From contig NZ_QOIO01000008.1 of NCBI RefSeq assembly GCF_003332305.1, positions 1 through 64,000 of the forward strand: 64,000 nt of DNA, written 5' to 3'. The notes under the pieces are model-generated. The model had not been told where the DNA came from, searched no databases, and saw only the letters and a list, made by a program, of their open reading frames with translations. Numbering within the stretch: the stretch's first letter is position 1; each line of letters opens with the position of its first letter. The DNA is from Microvirga aerophila (GTDB taxonomy: Bacteria; Pseudomonadota; Alphaproteobacteria; Rhizobiales; Beijerinckiaceae). The position numbers and the translations under genes were made by a program. Shown in pieces: positions 16,980-26,574 of this stretch.

Positions 16980-17645
16980 TTGGTAGCGTTGAAGTCGAAG
17001 ATACTGGCCCTCGGACTCACGTTGGGAGCCGTTGCTGCTTTGGCTGTCCTGCTATCGCCGCTCCACATTCATTTCCTTAATCCCGGGCCAATGACACCCG
17101 GACACGATGCGGTCGGCTGCGTATCCTGTCACTCGGCCTCTCCCGGAACGACCAGGCAGCAGATCCAAGCAAATTTGGCTTATCTTCTCGGATTGCGAAA
17201 AACGTCCGTAGCTTTCGCCTTCCAGGCGCCGACCGTCGCCATCTGCCAGGGGTGCCATTCCCGACCGGACGATACTCATCCCCTGCATCGCGTGTCGGAG
17301 CCCCGCTTCGCCGATGCACTGAAGAGTGTCGCGGCCAATACCTGCCTAGGCTGCCACCAAGAGCACCGAGGAAAACGTGTATCGTCCAGAGGGGAGTTCT
17401 GCTCGGCCTGCCATGACGACTTGAGCCTCAAGAATGATCCTCTGGATGTCAGCCACCGAACCCTGGTTGCCCAGCAGCGATGGTCCACCTGCCTGGGGTG
17501 TCACGACTACCACGGCAACCATGCCCGTCAGGTGCAGAAGAAGCTGGCAGAAGCCTACGATGTCGAGGCGATCCGGTCCTATCTGGCGGACGGACCCGAT
17601 CCTTATGCGCGAGCCAAACGCCACCTAGCCCGTGAAAAGCCATGA
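16980..17645 (+). CDS. Membrane-anchored pentaheme c-type cytochrome
   Basis: 221 residues from a TTG at 16980, after GGAAGAG. One hydrophobic N-terminal helix (residues about 8-26) anchors or exports it. Five CxxCH heme sites are visible at residues 47-51 (CVSCH), 89-93 (CQGCH), 122-126 (CLGCH), 141-145 (CSACH) and 171-175 (CLGCH), with spare His residues (HPLH, HQEH, HGNH) that can be distal ligands. This resembles cytochrome c3/c7-like periplasmic electron carriers. It overlaps the next gene by 4 bases; the three genes to 18969 form one operon of heme proteins. Partner and electron acceptor unknown. Confidence 0.88.
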   Translation: MVALKSKILALGLTLGAVAALAVLLSPLHIHFLNPGPMTPGHDAVGCVSCHSASPGTTRQQIQANLAYLLGLRKTSVAFAFQAPTVAICQGCHSRPDDTHPLHRVSEPRFADALKSVAANTCLGCHQEHRGKRVSSRGEFCSACHDDLSLKNDPLDVSHRTLVAQQRWSTCLGCHDYHGNHARQVQKKLAEAYDVEAIRSYLADGPDPYARAKRHLAREKP

Positions 17646-18460
17646 TGAAATCCCTTATCGCCGCGCTCTTGCTGAGCGTTGCGGCTATCTATCTGTTCGT
17701 GACCGCCCCGCCACCGCTTCCCGATGAAAGCTCGTCCGCATCCAACGATGGGCCGACAATTCCCGTGAAAGTCCTGCTGGACTCCGCCAATCTCGTGAAT
17801 GCGGCTGCCCGGAAGATCTACACGGAACGCATCGTCTCCCGAGGGCATGAGGCCAGCCTGAGCTTCAATGAGGAATGGCGGCAGCCCGAGGTCGAGTCCG
17901 GTCTCCTTCCGGCGCTGTTCCTGCGCGAAGTCGCGTCCGAACTCCGAAAGCAGGATGCGGCCCTGGCGTTGTTTCTCGGTTCGGACCAGCCGATTTCCTC
18001 CTCGAATGCCTTCAAGGGCGAACAGATCGGCCAGTTCGAAGCTCTCACGTACGACCAAAAGCCAAGATACTTCGAGATGCCCTCGCTCCAGCTGCAGGTG
18101 GGGCTATATGCCGACCTTGCGGTCGCCCCAGGCTGCGTGAGCTGCCATAACGAACATCCCAACACGCCCAAGCGCGACTGGAAACTCGGCGATGTAATGG
18201 GGGCGACCACGTGGACCTACCCACGTTCTACGGTGACTGACCGGGAGCTCCGCCAGGGGATCGCCCAGGTTTATGAAGCGATCGCGCGGGCCTACGCCAC
18301 ATATCTGGCCAAGACGCAACGTTTTCGCGACGCGCCATTGATCGGTGGTCACTGGCCGGAGAAGGGCAGGAGGCAGCTGCCGGATGTGGAGACGTTCGTT
18401 GCAGCCGTGAAGGATGCAACGGCCCCGTCCATCCTGAACACGGCTGTGCTTTTCCAATGA
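17642..18460 (+). CDS. DUF3365 (Tll0287-like) monoheme sensor/cytochrome
   Basis: 272 residues with an N-terminal membrane helix (LIAALLLSVAAIYLFV) and one CxxCH (CVSCHNEHP, residues 165-169) followed by KRDWKLGDVMGA, the hallmark of the DUF3365/Tll0287-like heme-PAS-type domain. In other bacteria the domain is periplasmic and often fused to kinases or cyclases; here it stands alone between a multiheme cytochrome and a membrane cytochrome b. It overlaps both neighbours by 4 bases (ATGA), so translation is coupled. Confidence 0.82.
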   Translation: MMKSLIAALLLSVAAIYLFVTAPPPLPDESSSASNDGPTIPVKVLLDSANLVNAAARKIYTERIVSRGHEASLSFNEEWRQPEVESGLLPALFLREVASELRKQDAALALFLGSDQPISSSNAFKGEQIGQFEALTYDQKPRYFEMPSLQLQVGLYADLAVAPGCVSCHNEHPNTPKRDWKLGDVMGATTWTYPRSTVTDRELRQGIAQVYEAIARAYATYLAKTQRFRDAPLIGGHWPEKGRRQLPDVETFVAAVKDATAPSILNTAVLFQ

Positions 18461-18969
18461 CGATGGTTCGGAAACTGACACAGGCTAGAACGGCCTACCT
18501 GCCCTTGGGGCTATTTGCGGCCGTTACAGCAGTACCGCTCCTGACCTTCGGCGCGGGCGGAAGGCCGCTGGTGGAGAGCTTGTCTCGAGAAGGAGCCTTT
18601 GCTTATACGGTTGCAAGCGGCCTGCTGCTGACTGTCGCCATGCTGTGGCAATGGAGGCTATACGTTGTTCGCCGCAGCGGTGAGGGACGACGTATACAGC
18701 GAGAATACAGACTCCATCGCTGGCTGGGCATCCTGCCCATGATCCTTCTCGTCGCACATATGGGCCAGCCGAATGGCTCGCTCCTGTCCGTGACAAGCGG
18801 CCTGCTGATGCTGTCAAGCCTGAGCGGTTTGCTGAACAATGAGATCGTCAGGCAAAAAGCACGCTGGGTGAGAACCCTATGGCTGACGCTGCATATCGGT
18901 TCCGCCGCGCTCATCCTGCCCCTGGTCGTCCTTCATGTTTGGGCGGCTTTCGCGTTCAAGGGCCCATGA
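18457..18969 (+). CDS. Four-helix membrane protein, probable di-heme cytochrome b
   Basis: 170 residues with about four transmembrane helices (12-32, 48-68, 88-104/108-126, 142-165). Four histidines lie in helices in two pairs spaced by 14: His 87 and His 101, His 146 and His 160, the spacing used to hold two stacked b-type hemes in ferric-reductase-like and b561-like proteins. It would link the quinone pool or cytoplasm to the periplasmic cytochromes encoded just upstream. Heme binding is inferred from spacing only. Confidence 0.7.
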   Translation: MTMVRKLTQARTAYLPLGLFAAVTAVPLLTFGAGGRPLVESLSREGAFAYTVASGLLLTVAMLWQWRLYVVRRSGEGRRIQREYRLHRWLGILPMILLVAHMGQPNGSLLSVTSGLLMLSSLSGLLNNEIVRQKARWVRTLWLTLHIGSAALILPLVVLHVWAAFAFKGP

Positions 18970-19047
18970 ACGACAGCAAAAAGGGCAATGTGGGACCTTA
19001 GAGGAGGCATCGTTGACTCCTGACTGTTTCAACCTCATAAAAACCCT

Positions 19048-19110
19048 ATGAAGAACCGTCCGAGCATTCTCCGACGTCGATTGGCCGTTCGCTTGGCGCG
19101 AGCGCGATGA
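19048..19110 (+). CDS. Candidate arginine-rich leader peptide of argC
   Basis: ATG at 19048 opens 20 codons (MKNRPSILRRRLAVRLARAR) ending TGA at 19110; seven of the 20 are Arg, including three in a row. It is followed by two overlapping hairpin options and a terminator, then argC 124 bases downstream. This is the form of an amino-acid attenuator. Against it, there is no strong ribosome-binding site before the ATG, and GC-rich DNA makes Arg codons common. Confidence 0.5.
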   Translation: MKNRPSILRRRLAVRLARAR

Positions 19111-19134
19111 CGGCTGTTCAGGTCTGATCGTCCA

Positions 19135-19159
19135 GCCGCGCCGGGTGCGCGGCTTTTTT
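19135..19159 (+). terminator. Terminator between the cytochrome operon and argC, likely attenuator
   Basis: GCCGCGC (19135-19141), loop CGGGT, GCGCGGC (19147-19153), then six T. An alternative pairing, CGGCTG (19111-19116) with CAGCCG (19133-19138), would destroy it, and GCCGT (19084-19088) with ACGGC (19110-19114) would free it again. It may simply end the upstream operon, or act as the attenuator of argC. Confidence 0.75.
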
Positions 19160-19233
19160 GTTTTCCGAAGTAACATATTGGCGTTATGCGGCCTTGCCTT
19201 ATATCGGCGGCCGAAAGGCGGAGCAGATCCACA

Positions 19234-20208
19234 ATGACCACGGTGACCAAGAGCAAGAACGCGGCAAACCCGGAGCAGAAGACGCGCACGGTCTTCATAG
19301 ACGGTGAGGCGGGAACGACGGGTCTTGGTATCCGCGAGCGGCTGAAGGACGTCCCGGGCATCGCCATCAGAAGCATTGCGCCGGAACTTCGCAAGGACCC
19401 GGCGGCGAAGCGCGACATCCTGGCGGAGGTCGACCTCGTGGTGCTGTGCCTCCACGACGATGCGGCTCGCGAAACGGTCGGCCTCGTGGAGTCACTGGAA
19501 GGCAAGAAGCCGCGCATTCTGGACGCCAGCACCGCTCACCGGGTCAGCCCCGGCTGGGTTTACGGCTTCGCCGAGCTTGACCTCGCGCAGCGCGAGGCGA
19601 TCGCCAATGCGGAACGGGTGGCCAATCCCGGCTGCTATCCGACGGGGGCCATCGCGCTGATCCGCCCGCTCGTCGATGCGGGCCTCGTTCCGGCCGATTA
19701 CCCGATCAGCGTGAATGCGGTGAGCGGCTATAGCGGCGGTGGGCGCTCGATGATCGAGGCTTACGAGGCGGGCACGGCTCCGGCCTTCGAGCTTTACGGC
19801 CTTGGCTTCGAGCACAAGCACGTTCCCGAGCTCCAGCGCTATACGGGTCTTACTCGCCGGCCGATCTTCATTCCGTCTGTGGGCAATTTCCGCCAGGGCA
19901 TGTTGGTCAGCGTCCCGCTCCATCTCGATCTGCTGCCTGGAAAACCCAGCGCAGGGGACCTCAAGAAGGCCCTGATGGAACGATATCCGGGCGATGGGCT
20001 CGTCAGCGTCGTTCCAACCGCGGGTGACGGCAAGGCGATCGAGCGCCTCGAGCCCGAAGCCCTCAACGACACGGATCGCATGGAGCTCCGGGTGTTCCGG
20101 AACGAAGCGTATGGTCATGCCGTACTGGTGGCCCGGCTCGACAATCTCGGCAAGGGCGCGTCCGGCGCGGCCGTCCAGAACATCCAGCTGATGCTTGGGC
20201 TCATTTAA
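19234..20208 (+). CDS. argC: N-acetyl-gamma-glutamyl-phosphate reductase
   Basis: 324 residues from ATG 19234; an ATG at 19186 adds 16 non-conserved residues. It reduces N-acetylglutamyl phosphate with NADPH in arginine synthesis. The N-terminal [18 protein letters not shown] is the Rossmann loop of the shorter type-2 Arg[10 protein letters not shown] and [11 protein letters not shown] carry the catalytic Cys, and [11 protein letters not shown] and HVPEL are substrate-binding segments. The position after rplM-rpsI is common in Hyphomicrobiales. It is preceded by a candidate attenuator and followed by a perfect hairpin. Confidence 0.96.
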   Translation: MTTVTKSKNAANPEQKTRTVFIDGEAGTTGLGIRERLKDVPGIAIRSIAPELRKDPAAKRDILAEVDLVVLCLHDDAARETVGLVESLEGKKPRILDASTAHRVSPGWVYGFAELDLAQREAIANAERVANPGCYPTGAIALIRPLVDAGLVPADYPISVNAVSGYSGGGRSMIEAYEAGTAPAFELYGLGFEHKHVPELQRYTGLTRRPIFIPSVGNFRQGMLVSVPLHLDLLPGKPSAGDLKKALMERYPGDGLVSVVPTAGDGKAIERLEPEALNDTDRMELRVFRNEAYGHAVLVARLDNLGKGASGAAVQNIQLMLGLI

Positions 20209-20210
20209 AT

Positions 20211-20244
20211 GAAGAGGGCGATTCCACTGGGAATCGCCCTCTTC
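20211..20244. terminator. Long hairpin between argC and the convergent hydrolase gene
   Basis: A 15-bp perfect stem (20211-20225 with 20230-20244) around ACTG, with GAAGAGGG/CCCTCTTC at the base. Works for either direction. Confidence 0.8.
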
Positions 20245-20269
20245 ATCAGTGAGTTCGACCAGGCGGTGG

Positions 20270-21166
20270 TCAGACCTGTTGAGCAGGCTCCCGCTTACCG
20301 CGGCTGGTATCGGGAGGGTTCTCCTCGAAAGCCACCACCCTCTGCCGCTGCTCGCCCAGACCCTCGATCCCAAGCGTCACCACATCGCCTGCCTTGAGGA
20401 ATCGTTGCGGCTTCATGCCCATGCCCACACCGGGCGGCGTGCCCGTCGTGATCACGTCTCCGGGTTCCAAAATCATGAAATGGGACACATAAGAGACGAT
20501 CTGGGCCACGTTGAAGATCATCGTCTTGGTCGAGCCTGTCTGCATGCGCTCGCCATTCACGTCGAGCCACATGGAGAGGTTCTGCACGTCCTTGATTTCA
20601 TCGGCCGTGACGAGCCACGGGCCGAGCGGGCCGAAAGTCGGGCAACCTTTGCCTTTGGTCCAGGTGCCCCCACGCTCGATCTGATATTCGCGCTCGGAGA
20701 CGTCGTTGCAGATGCAGTAGCCCGCCACGAAATCCAGCGATTCGTTCGCTCCCACATAAGACGCCCGCTTACCGATCACGATGGCGAGTTCGACCTCCCA
20801 GTCGGTCTTCTGCGAGCCGCGCGGGATGATGACGTCGTCATTGGGGCCGACGATGCAGGATGGGGCCTTGTTGAAGATGATCGGCTCTGCCGGAATGGGA
20901 GCGCCGGTTTCGGCCGCGTGGTCTGCGTAATTCAGGCCGATCGCGATGAAGTTGCGGACATTTCCCACGCATGGACCGAGGCGTTGGCCGTCAGCGGCCG
21001 CCGGGAGGCTGGACAAATCCGCTTGCGTCAAGCGCGCGAGCGCACCCGATGCAAGGGTCTCCGCGGTGATATCCGGGACGACGCCCGATAGGTCGCGGAT
21101 TTGCCCACCGGTATCCAAGAGTCCGGGCTTTTCCCTGCCAGCTTCCCCAAACCTCACCAGTTTCAT
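20270..21166 (-). CDS. Fumarylacetoacetate hydrolase-family protein
   Basis: 298 residues, the size of the single-domain FAH superfamily members such as ureidoglycolate lyase and 2,4-diketo-3-deoxy-L-fuconate hydrolase. Motifs: AIGLNYADHAAETG, PIIFNKAPSCIVGPNDD, the metal Glu in DWEVELAIVIG, GYCICNDVSEREYQ, and GDVITTGTPPGVGMG. KGKGCPTFGPLGPWLV is common in the sugar-acid subgroup. It differs from FahA at 90-1397, which has the extra N-terminal domain. Substrate not decidable from sequence. Confidence 0.9.
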   Translation of the reverse strand: MKLVRFGEAGREKPGLLDTGGQIRDLSGVVPDITAETLASGALARLTQADLSSLPAAADGQRLGPCVGNVRNFIAIGLNYADHAAETGAPIPAEPIIFNKAPSCIVGPNDDVIIPRGSQKTDWEVELAIVIGKRASYVGANESLDFVAGYCICNDVSEREYQIERGGTWTKGKGCPTFGPLGPWLVTADEIKDVQNLSMWLDVNGERMQTGSTKTMIFNVAQIVSYVSHFMILEPGDVITTGTPPGVGMGMKPQRFLKAGDVVTLGIEGLGEQRQRVVAFEENPPDTSRGKREPAQQV

Positions 21167-21548
21167 CAGGCGCTCCTCTCATGTGGTTGTTGATCTTATG
21201 ATGCATATCCATGCGTCAGGGCAACGGACTATCTGATCTCGACGATGTTGCTGTTTTGCAACGAGCGGCGACAAACCGTGGAATTCGAGCAGCCGGGCGA
21301 GCCCGCGGATCGTTTCAATATTACAAACAAATACGCTTGGTTTACATGTGAACCAAGGGAAGCATTCCCCAATACATTCGAATCTGAAAGTATAACAAAG
21401 TAAATGCCGCGCTGTTGCTTGCGTTATGGAGCGCTCGGTAGCTTTTCGTTAACCGATTGCGGCAGAATTGAAGCAATGGCTACATTGGCGGCAACGCCGG
21501 GGTGCCCCGGTAGAGAATCAGATAGTCCCTTAAGGGCAGGAAACCTTT
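21167..21548. other. Intergenic region before fadL, with an inverted repeat
   Basis: 382 bases between divergent genes. CTTGGTT (21336-21342) and AACCAAG (21351-21357) form a 7-bp inverted repeat around an 8-base centre, in an AT-rich stretch suited to a promoter. It could be an operator for the porin gene, for example for a fatty-acid-responsive repressor, but no known consensus is claimed. Confidence 0.4.
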
Positions 21549-22856
21549 ATGAGCCGTTTTAATCGTTCTTTGGCCCTTGCCGCAGTATCGTTCGCTGCGC
21601 TCATCACCGCGCAGGGCTCCGCCCAAGCGGGCGCCTTCAGCATTCGCGAGCAGAGCGCAACCGCGCAGGGCTACTCCTTCGCCGGCGCCGCTTCGGGCTC
21701 GGGCGGGCTTTCATCCATCTTCTGGAACCCCGCGACCATCACCATGGCTCCGGGCTGGCAGAGCGAATCGCACCTCTCGCTCATTATTCCGCGCATCGAG
21801 ATCGACGCGGTCGCCCCCACGCAGACCCGGGTGTTCGGCAATTCCGGCGAAATCGGCCAGGACGCCGTGGTGCCGGCAAGCGCCGCATCCTATCAGATCA
21901 ATGAGACCCTCTGGGTCGGTCTTTCGAGCTCTGCGCCGTTCGGCCTGGTGACCGACCCGCGCGAGAACTGGTCCGGCCAAGCCTATTCGCGCTCATCGCG
22001 GATCTTCTCGCTCAACGTCAACCCGATCGTCGGCGTAAAGGTCAATGACTGGTTCTCGTTCGCGGTCGGCCCATCGCTCCAGTACTTTGATATCCGCCTG
22101 AAGCGCGCCGCCGGCATTGTGCCGAACGCGCCGAGCGTGATCCTCGAAGGCGACGATATCGGCTTCGGCTTCACGGCGGGTGCTACCCTAACGCCTTTCG
22201 TCGGAACGACCATCGGTATCGGCTATCGCTCGTCGATCAATCACGAGGTCGAGGGAACGCTGTCCGCCCCCGCAGGCGTCCTTGCGGCGACCGGAGTTCA
22301 ACTTCCCATCCGCGCATCGTTGAACACCCCAGATCAGATCACGGTCGGCCTCTCGCAGGTCATCACGCCCGCCGTGACCGTGCACGCCGGCTTCGAGTGG
22401 ACCAACTGGAGCCGTCTCAAGACCCCGGCGATACTCGGACCGTCCGGTGGCGTCGTCAGCGCCCTGCCGCTCAACTACGAGGACGGCTACTTCTATTCGC
22501 TCGGCCTCGACTACAAGGTGACGAACCAGTGGACCCTTCGCGCCGGTCTCGCCTACGAGCAGTCGCCCATCGACACGGAAATCCGTTCGACCCGCCTGCC
22601 TGACAACGATCGCATCTGGCTGTCGGTCGGCGCCGGATATCAGTGGAGCGACAAGCTCTCCTTCGATGTCGCCTATACGCACATCTTCAGCAAGGACACG
22701 CCGATCCGCATCCTTCCTGGCCACCAGGACTATGCTGGTCTGCCCTTCGTGGCCGACGTGGATGCCAGCACCGACATCGTCTCGGTCGCGGTCCGCTATC
22801 GTTGGGATGACCCGAAGGTCGCGATCCCGGCTGCTCCGATCGTTCGCAAGTACTGA
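21549..22856 (+). CDS. OmpP1/FadL-type outer-membrane hydrophobic-substrate channel
   Basis: 435 residues with a signal peptide cut after AQA. The mature start GAFSIREQSATAQGYSFAGAA matches the N-terminal hatch seen in FadL proteins (the NPA-like SIFWNPATITMAPG follows). Amphipathic beta-strand pattern continues to a terminal aromatic-containing strand SVAVRYRW. It moves long-chain fatty acids or aromatic hydrocarbons across the outer membrane. The neighbour phaC, which stores carbon as polyhydroxyalkanoate, makes a fatty-acid role plausible. Confidence 0.92.
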   Translation: MSRFNRSLALAAVSFAALITAQGSAQAGAFSIREQSATAQGYSFAGAASGSGGLSSIFWNPATITMAPGWQSESHLSLIIPRIEIDAVAPTQTRVFGNSGEIGQDAVVPASAASYQINETLWVGLSSSAPFGLVTDPRENWSGQAYSRSSRIFSLNVNPIVGVKVNDWFSFAVGPSLQYFDIRLKRAAGIVPNAPSVILEGDDIGFGFTAGATLTPFVGTTIGIGYRSSINHEVEGTLSAPAGVLAATGVQLPIRASLNTPDQITVGLSQVITPAVTVHAGFEWTNWSRLKTPAILGPSGGVVSALPLNYEDGYFYSLGLDYKVTNQWTLRAGLAYEQSPIDTEIRSTRLPDNDRIWLSVGAGYQWSDKLSFDVAYTHIFSKDTPIRILPGHQDYAGLPFVADVDASTDIVSVAVRYRWDDPKVAIPAAPIVRKY

Positions 22857-22873
22857 GCGGATACGCTCCCAAG

Positions 22874-22902
22874 AAAAAGGCCGGCTTCACGCCGGCCTTT
22901 TT
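22874..22902. terminator. Terminator between fadL and phaC
   Basis: AAAAAGGCCGGC, TTCAC, GCCGGCCTTTTT: a 12-bp symmetric stem that works on both strands for the two convergent genes. Confidence 0.92.
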
Positions 22903-22923
22903 CGTAACTAAAGCTTTCGCGTC

Positions 22924-24729
22924 CTACGACTTGGCAAGAACGTACGTGCCGGGCGCATCGCATAGCGGCTTGAGCTTGCCGTCGCCAGGTTGCCGGGCCC
23001 GCACCTTCTTGGGCGCCTGTTGCTCGATCCACGAGAACCAGTAGGGCCACCAGGAGCCGGGAGTCTCGGTGGCTTTCGCCGTCCACTCCTCGAGTTCGCC
23101 TTCGACAGGCCCGCCGGTCCAGAACTGATACTTGGTCTTGTTGGTCGGGTTGACGACGCCTGCGATATGGCCCGATCCGGCCAGCACGAAATCGACCGGG
23201 CCACCGAACGACTTGGATCCTGTGAAGACCGAGCGGGCAGGGGCGATGTGGTCCTCTTTAGTGGCCAGGTTGAAGATCGGAACCTTGACCTTCTTCAGGT
23301 CCAGCTTGACCCCTGCGATTTCCATCTCGCCCTTGGCGAGCTTGTTGTCGAGGTAACAGTTGCGCAGATAAAACGCGTGATTGGCTGCCGGCATGCGGGT
23401 CGAATCCGAGTTCCAGTAGAGCAGGTCGAACGCAAAGGGCGACTGACCCTTCATGTAGACATTGACCACGTAAGGCCAGATCAGGTCGTTCGGCCGCAAC
23501 ATGTTGAAGGCGTTCGCCATGTGCGAGCCATCCAAGTAGCCGCGGCTCTTCATGGTCTTTTCGATATTCTGGATCTGCTCTTCGTCGGCGAAGACCTTGA
23601 GATCGCCCGCATGGGTGAAGTCCACTTGGGCCGTGAAGAAGGTTGCGCTGTCGATGCGCTTGTCACGCGTGGCTGCCATGTAGGCGAGGGTGGTGGCGAG
23701 GAGCGTTCCGCCGACGCAATAGCCGATCGCCGTGACCTTCTTCTCGCCGGTGGCCTGTTCGATCGCATCGAGCGCCGCGAAGATGCCTTCTCGCATGTAG
23801 TGCTCGAAGCCCTTCTCTGCATGCTGGGCGTCCGGATTGACCCAGGAGATGCAGAATACGGTCAGGCCCTGCGAGACCGCCCAGCGGATAAAGCTCTTCT
23901 CCGGGTTCAGATCGAGAATGTAGAACTTGTTGATCCAGGGCGGCACGATCAGGAGCGGCCGTTTCAGGACCTGATCCGTCGTGGGAGCATATTGAATCAA
24001 CTCGATCAGTTCATTGCGGAAAATGACCGCGCCCGGGGTGGTGGCGATATTCACCCCAACCTTGAAGCCTGAAGGATCCGACTGCCGGATTTTGAGTTCT
24101 CCGGCCCCGGCCTCGATGTCCTCCATGAGCATCGTCATGCCGCGGACGAGATTTGAACCATTCTGCTTGAAGGTTTCCCGGATCAGCTCGGGGTTGGTCA
24201 GCAGGAAGTTGGACGGGGAGAGGGCGCTCGAAATCTGCCGCAGGTAGAACTGGGCCTTGTGCCGGGTGCGTTCGTCCACGCCGTCCGCATCCTCGACGAT
24301 GTCCTCGGCCCAGCGGGTTGTGATCAGGTACGCCTGCTTGAGGAAGTCGAAGACCGGATTCTCCGACCATTCCGGATCCTTGAAGCGATTGTCCTTCGGC
24401 TCCGGCTCTGCCACTGGATCGACCGGCTCCCCTTGGGCGCGCCTGAGGGTCGAGGCCCAAAGATCGAAGAATTGAGCGCCGAGACGCCCCTGGGCTTCCA
24501 TGGCCCTCTGCGGGTCGGACATCCAGGCTTCCGCCACATGGCCGAACGTCTTGAAGGCTTCCTCGGTATCGGACGAGAAGCCAGGCGCGGCCTTCCCGTC
24601 CTCCATGGGCTTGAGGTAGGTCGAAGTGGCTTTGATGGCGCCTTCCACGAACCGGGCCATGTTTCGGGAAAGCTCATCGAAATCAGGCGCGGTCGGCTGC
24701 GCCTTCTGATCCTCTAACACTTTGCTCAT
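22924..24729 (-). CDS. phaC: Class I poly(3-hydroxyalkanoate) synthase
   Basis: 601 residues from [11 protein letters not shown]; an extra 10 residues are possible from a start at 24759. PhaC joins 3-hydroxyacyl-CoA units into PHA granules. The lipase-like box [11 protein letters not shown] holds the catalytic Cys; the catalytic Asp and His regions are seen in [11 protein letters not shown] and [20 protein letters not shown]. Other family blocks are [25 protein letters not shown] and [20 protein letters not shown]. The length fits class I, which acts without PhaE or PhaR partners. Confidence 0.96.
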   Translation of the reverse strand: MSKVLEDQKAQPTAPDFDELSRNMARFVEGAIKATSTYLKPMEDGKAAPGFSSDTEEAFKTFGHVAEAWMSDPQRAMEAQGRLGAQFFDLWASTLRRAQGEPVDPVAEPEPKDNRFKDPEWSENPVFDFLKQAYLITTRWAEDIVEDADGVDERTRHKAQFYLRQISSALSPSNFLLTNPELIRETFKQNGSNLVRGMTMLMEDIEAGAGELKIRQSDPSGFKVGVNIATTPGAVIFRNELIELIQYAPTTDQVLKRPLLIVPPWINKFYILDLNPEKSFIRWAVSQGLTVFCISWVNPDAQHAEKGFEHYMREGIFAALDAIEQATGEKKVTAIGYCVGGTLLATTLAYMAATRDKRIDSATFFTAQVDFTHAGDLKVFADEEQIQNIEKTMKSRGYLDGSHMANAFNMLRPNDLIWPYVVNVYMKGQSPFAFDLLYWNSDSTRMPAANHAFYLRNCYLDNKLAKGEMEIAGVKLDLKKVKVPIFNLATKEDHIAPARSVFTGSKSFGGPVDFVLAGSGHIAGVVNPTNKTKYQFWTGGPVEGELEEWTAKATETPGSWWPYWFSWIEQQAPKKVRARQPGDGKLKPLCDAPGTYVLAKS

Positions 24730-24867
24730 AAAGGCGGTCTCCCTAGGGCCCCCTGCCATTGCTCGCGAGCCGCATTTCGGACATTTTAGCGGTCGAACTG
24801 TTTGATAAGCCAGAGTGTGACACCATTGTTGAAGTCTAAAATGCGTTCTACGGCTAACACTATACTC

Positions 24868-25227
24868 ATGAGCCGCATCAAAATCGTAGGTTTCACGGCG
24901 TTGCTCATGGCAAACGTCGCGGGCTGTGCCGAGGGTTCCAATCCAACGCGAGATCTTTTTGCGTCCGTAGGTGCGGGCCCGAAAACGGCCCCTGCGCCGG
25001 ACTTCGTGGCAAGCTCCCGGCCAGCGTCACTTGATTACATGCCCATCGGCACACCGCAGGCCGGACGTTCTACGGCGGCGAGGACCGCGGACGAGATCAA
25101 AGCCGCCGAGGCGGAGCTCGATGCCATCCGCGCCAGGAACGAGGCCGCCGGCAAGTCGGCCTCCGAGTTGGGCGGAACGCCTGCGCCGCAGCCGATTCCT
25201 CTTCCAACAAAGCGCAAGAATCCTTAG
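24868..25227 (+). CDS. Small lipoprotein
   Basis: About 119 residues if translated from [13 protein letters not shown]; ATGs at 24802 and 24841 are alternatives. The lipobox ANVAGC after a hydrophobic stretch marks a lipid-modified N-terminal Cys. The rest is Pro/Ala/Glu-rich with a short helix ([19 protein letters not shown]) and no known domain. Typical of small envelope lipoproteins in this order; function unknown. Confidence 0.72.
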   Translation: MSRIKIVGFTALLMANVAGCAEGSNPTRDLFASVGAGPKTAPAPDFVASSRPASLDYMPIGTPQAGRSTAARTADEIKAAEAELDAIRARNEAAGKSASELGGTPAPQPIPLPTKRKNP

Positions 25228-25265
25228 AACCCAAGTGATTCGCAAATATCTGCCGAGGACCAGCC

Positions 25266-26492
25266 ATGACGGATTTTTACCGCATCCAGCGCCTTCCCCC
25301 CTATGTCTTCGAGCAGGTCAACCGCATCAAGGCCGCCGCCCGCGCCAACGGAGCGGACATTATCGATCTGGGAATGGGCAATCCCGACATGCAGGCGCCG
25401 CAGCATGTCATCGACAAGCTCGTCGAGACGGTAGGAAAGCCCCGCACGGATCGTTACTCGGCTTCCAAGGGCATCACAGGCCTGCGCAAGGCCCAAGCCG
25501 CGTATTACGGGCGCCGGTTCGGCGTAAAGCTCAATCCGGACACCCAGATCGTGGCGACCTTGGGCTCTAAGGAGGGCTTCGCCAACATGGCGCAGGCTAT
25601 TACCGCGCCCGGTGACGTGGTTCTCGTGCCCAATCCCAGCTACCCCATCCACGCCTTCGGATTCCTGATGGCGGGCGGCGTGATCCGCTCAGTTCCGGCT
25701 GAGCCGACGCCGGACTTCTTCCCAGCCGCCGAGCGCGCCGTCGCGCATTCGATCCCGAAGCCGGTCGCGCTGGTAGTCTGCTATCCGTCGAACCCGACCG
25801 CCTATGTGGCGTCGCTCGATTTCTACCGAGATCTCGTGGCTTTCGCGAAGAAGCACGAACTGATCCTGCTCTCGGACCTCGCCTATTCGGAGGTCTATTT
25901 CGACGAGAGCAACCCGCCTCCGTCCATTCTGCAGGTTCCGGGCGCCATGGATGTGGCGGTCGAGTTCACCTCCATGTCCAAGACCTTCTCGATGGCCGGG
26001 TGGCGCATCGGCTTCGCGGTGGGCAACGAGCGTCTTCTGGCTGCTCTCGCCAGGGTGAAGTCCTATCTCGATTACGGCGCGTTCACGCCGGTCCAGGTCG
26101 CGGCGACCGCCGCGCTGAACGGTCCGGAGGAATGCATCCGCGAGATGCGGGCCGTTTACAAGCGCCGCCGCGACGTGCTGATCGATTCCTTCGGAAAGGC
26201 CGGCTGGCAGATCCCAGTGCCGACCGCCTCCATGTTCGCCTGGGTGCAGATCCCCGAGAAGTTCCGCCACATGGGCAGCCTCGAGTTTTCCAAGCTTCTC
26301 GTGGAAAAGGCCGATGTGGCGGTCGCGCCCGGCATCGGCTTCGGCGAACACGGCGACGACTATGTGCGCATCGCCTTGGTGGAGAACGAGCAGCGCATCC
26401 GCCAAGCCGCCCGCAACGTGCGCAAGTTCTTCGATACGGCGGACCAGACCCTGCACAACGTGGTGCCCATGGTGCGGGCCGCCGGAACCTGA
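25266..26492 (+). CDS. alaC: Alanine-type aminotransferase (class I/II)
   Basis: 408 residues. PLP-dependent enzyme most like AlaC, which makes alanine from pyruvate and glutamate. IIDLGMGNPDMQAP, RYSASKGITGLRKA, LGSKEGFANMAQA, the PLP contact VVCYPSNPTAYVAS, SDLAYSEVYFD and the Schiff-base lysine in SMSKTFSMAGWRIGF are all present; RIALVENEQRIRQA near the C-terminus holds the substrate-carboxylate Arg. It is 82 bases upstream of hom, an arrangement common in Hyphomicrobiales. Confidence 0.93.
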   Translation: MTDFYRIQRLPPYVFEQVNRIKAAARANGADIIDLGMGNPDMQAPQHVIDKLVETVGKPRTDRYSASKGITGLRKAQAAYYGRRFGVKLNPDTQIVATLGSKEGFANMAQAITAPGDVVLVPNPSYPIHAFGFLMAGGVIRSVPAEPTPDFFPAAERAVAHSIPKPVALVVCYPSNPTAYVASLDFYRDLVAFAKKHELILLSDLAYSEVYFDESNPPPSILQVPGAMDVAVEFTSMSKTFSMAGWRIGFAVGNERLLAALARVKSYLDYGAFTPVQVAATAALNGPEECIREMRAVYKRRRDVLIDSFGKAGWQIPVPTASMFAWVQIPEKFRHMGSLEFSKLLVEKADVAVAPGIGFGEHGDDYVRIALVENEQRIRQAARNVRKFFDTADQTLHNVVPMVRAAGT

Positions 26493-26574
26493 GGTCCGAC
26501 GGCGTCCAACTCGCATGGACATGCCTGGCATCCGGTCGTAAAGAGCAACGCGACTTTCTCAGGAGCTGTTGTTC

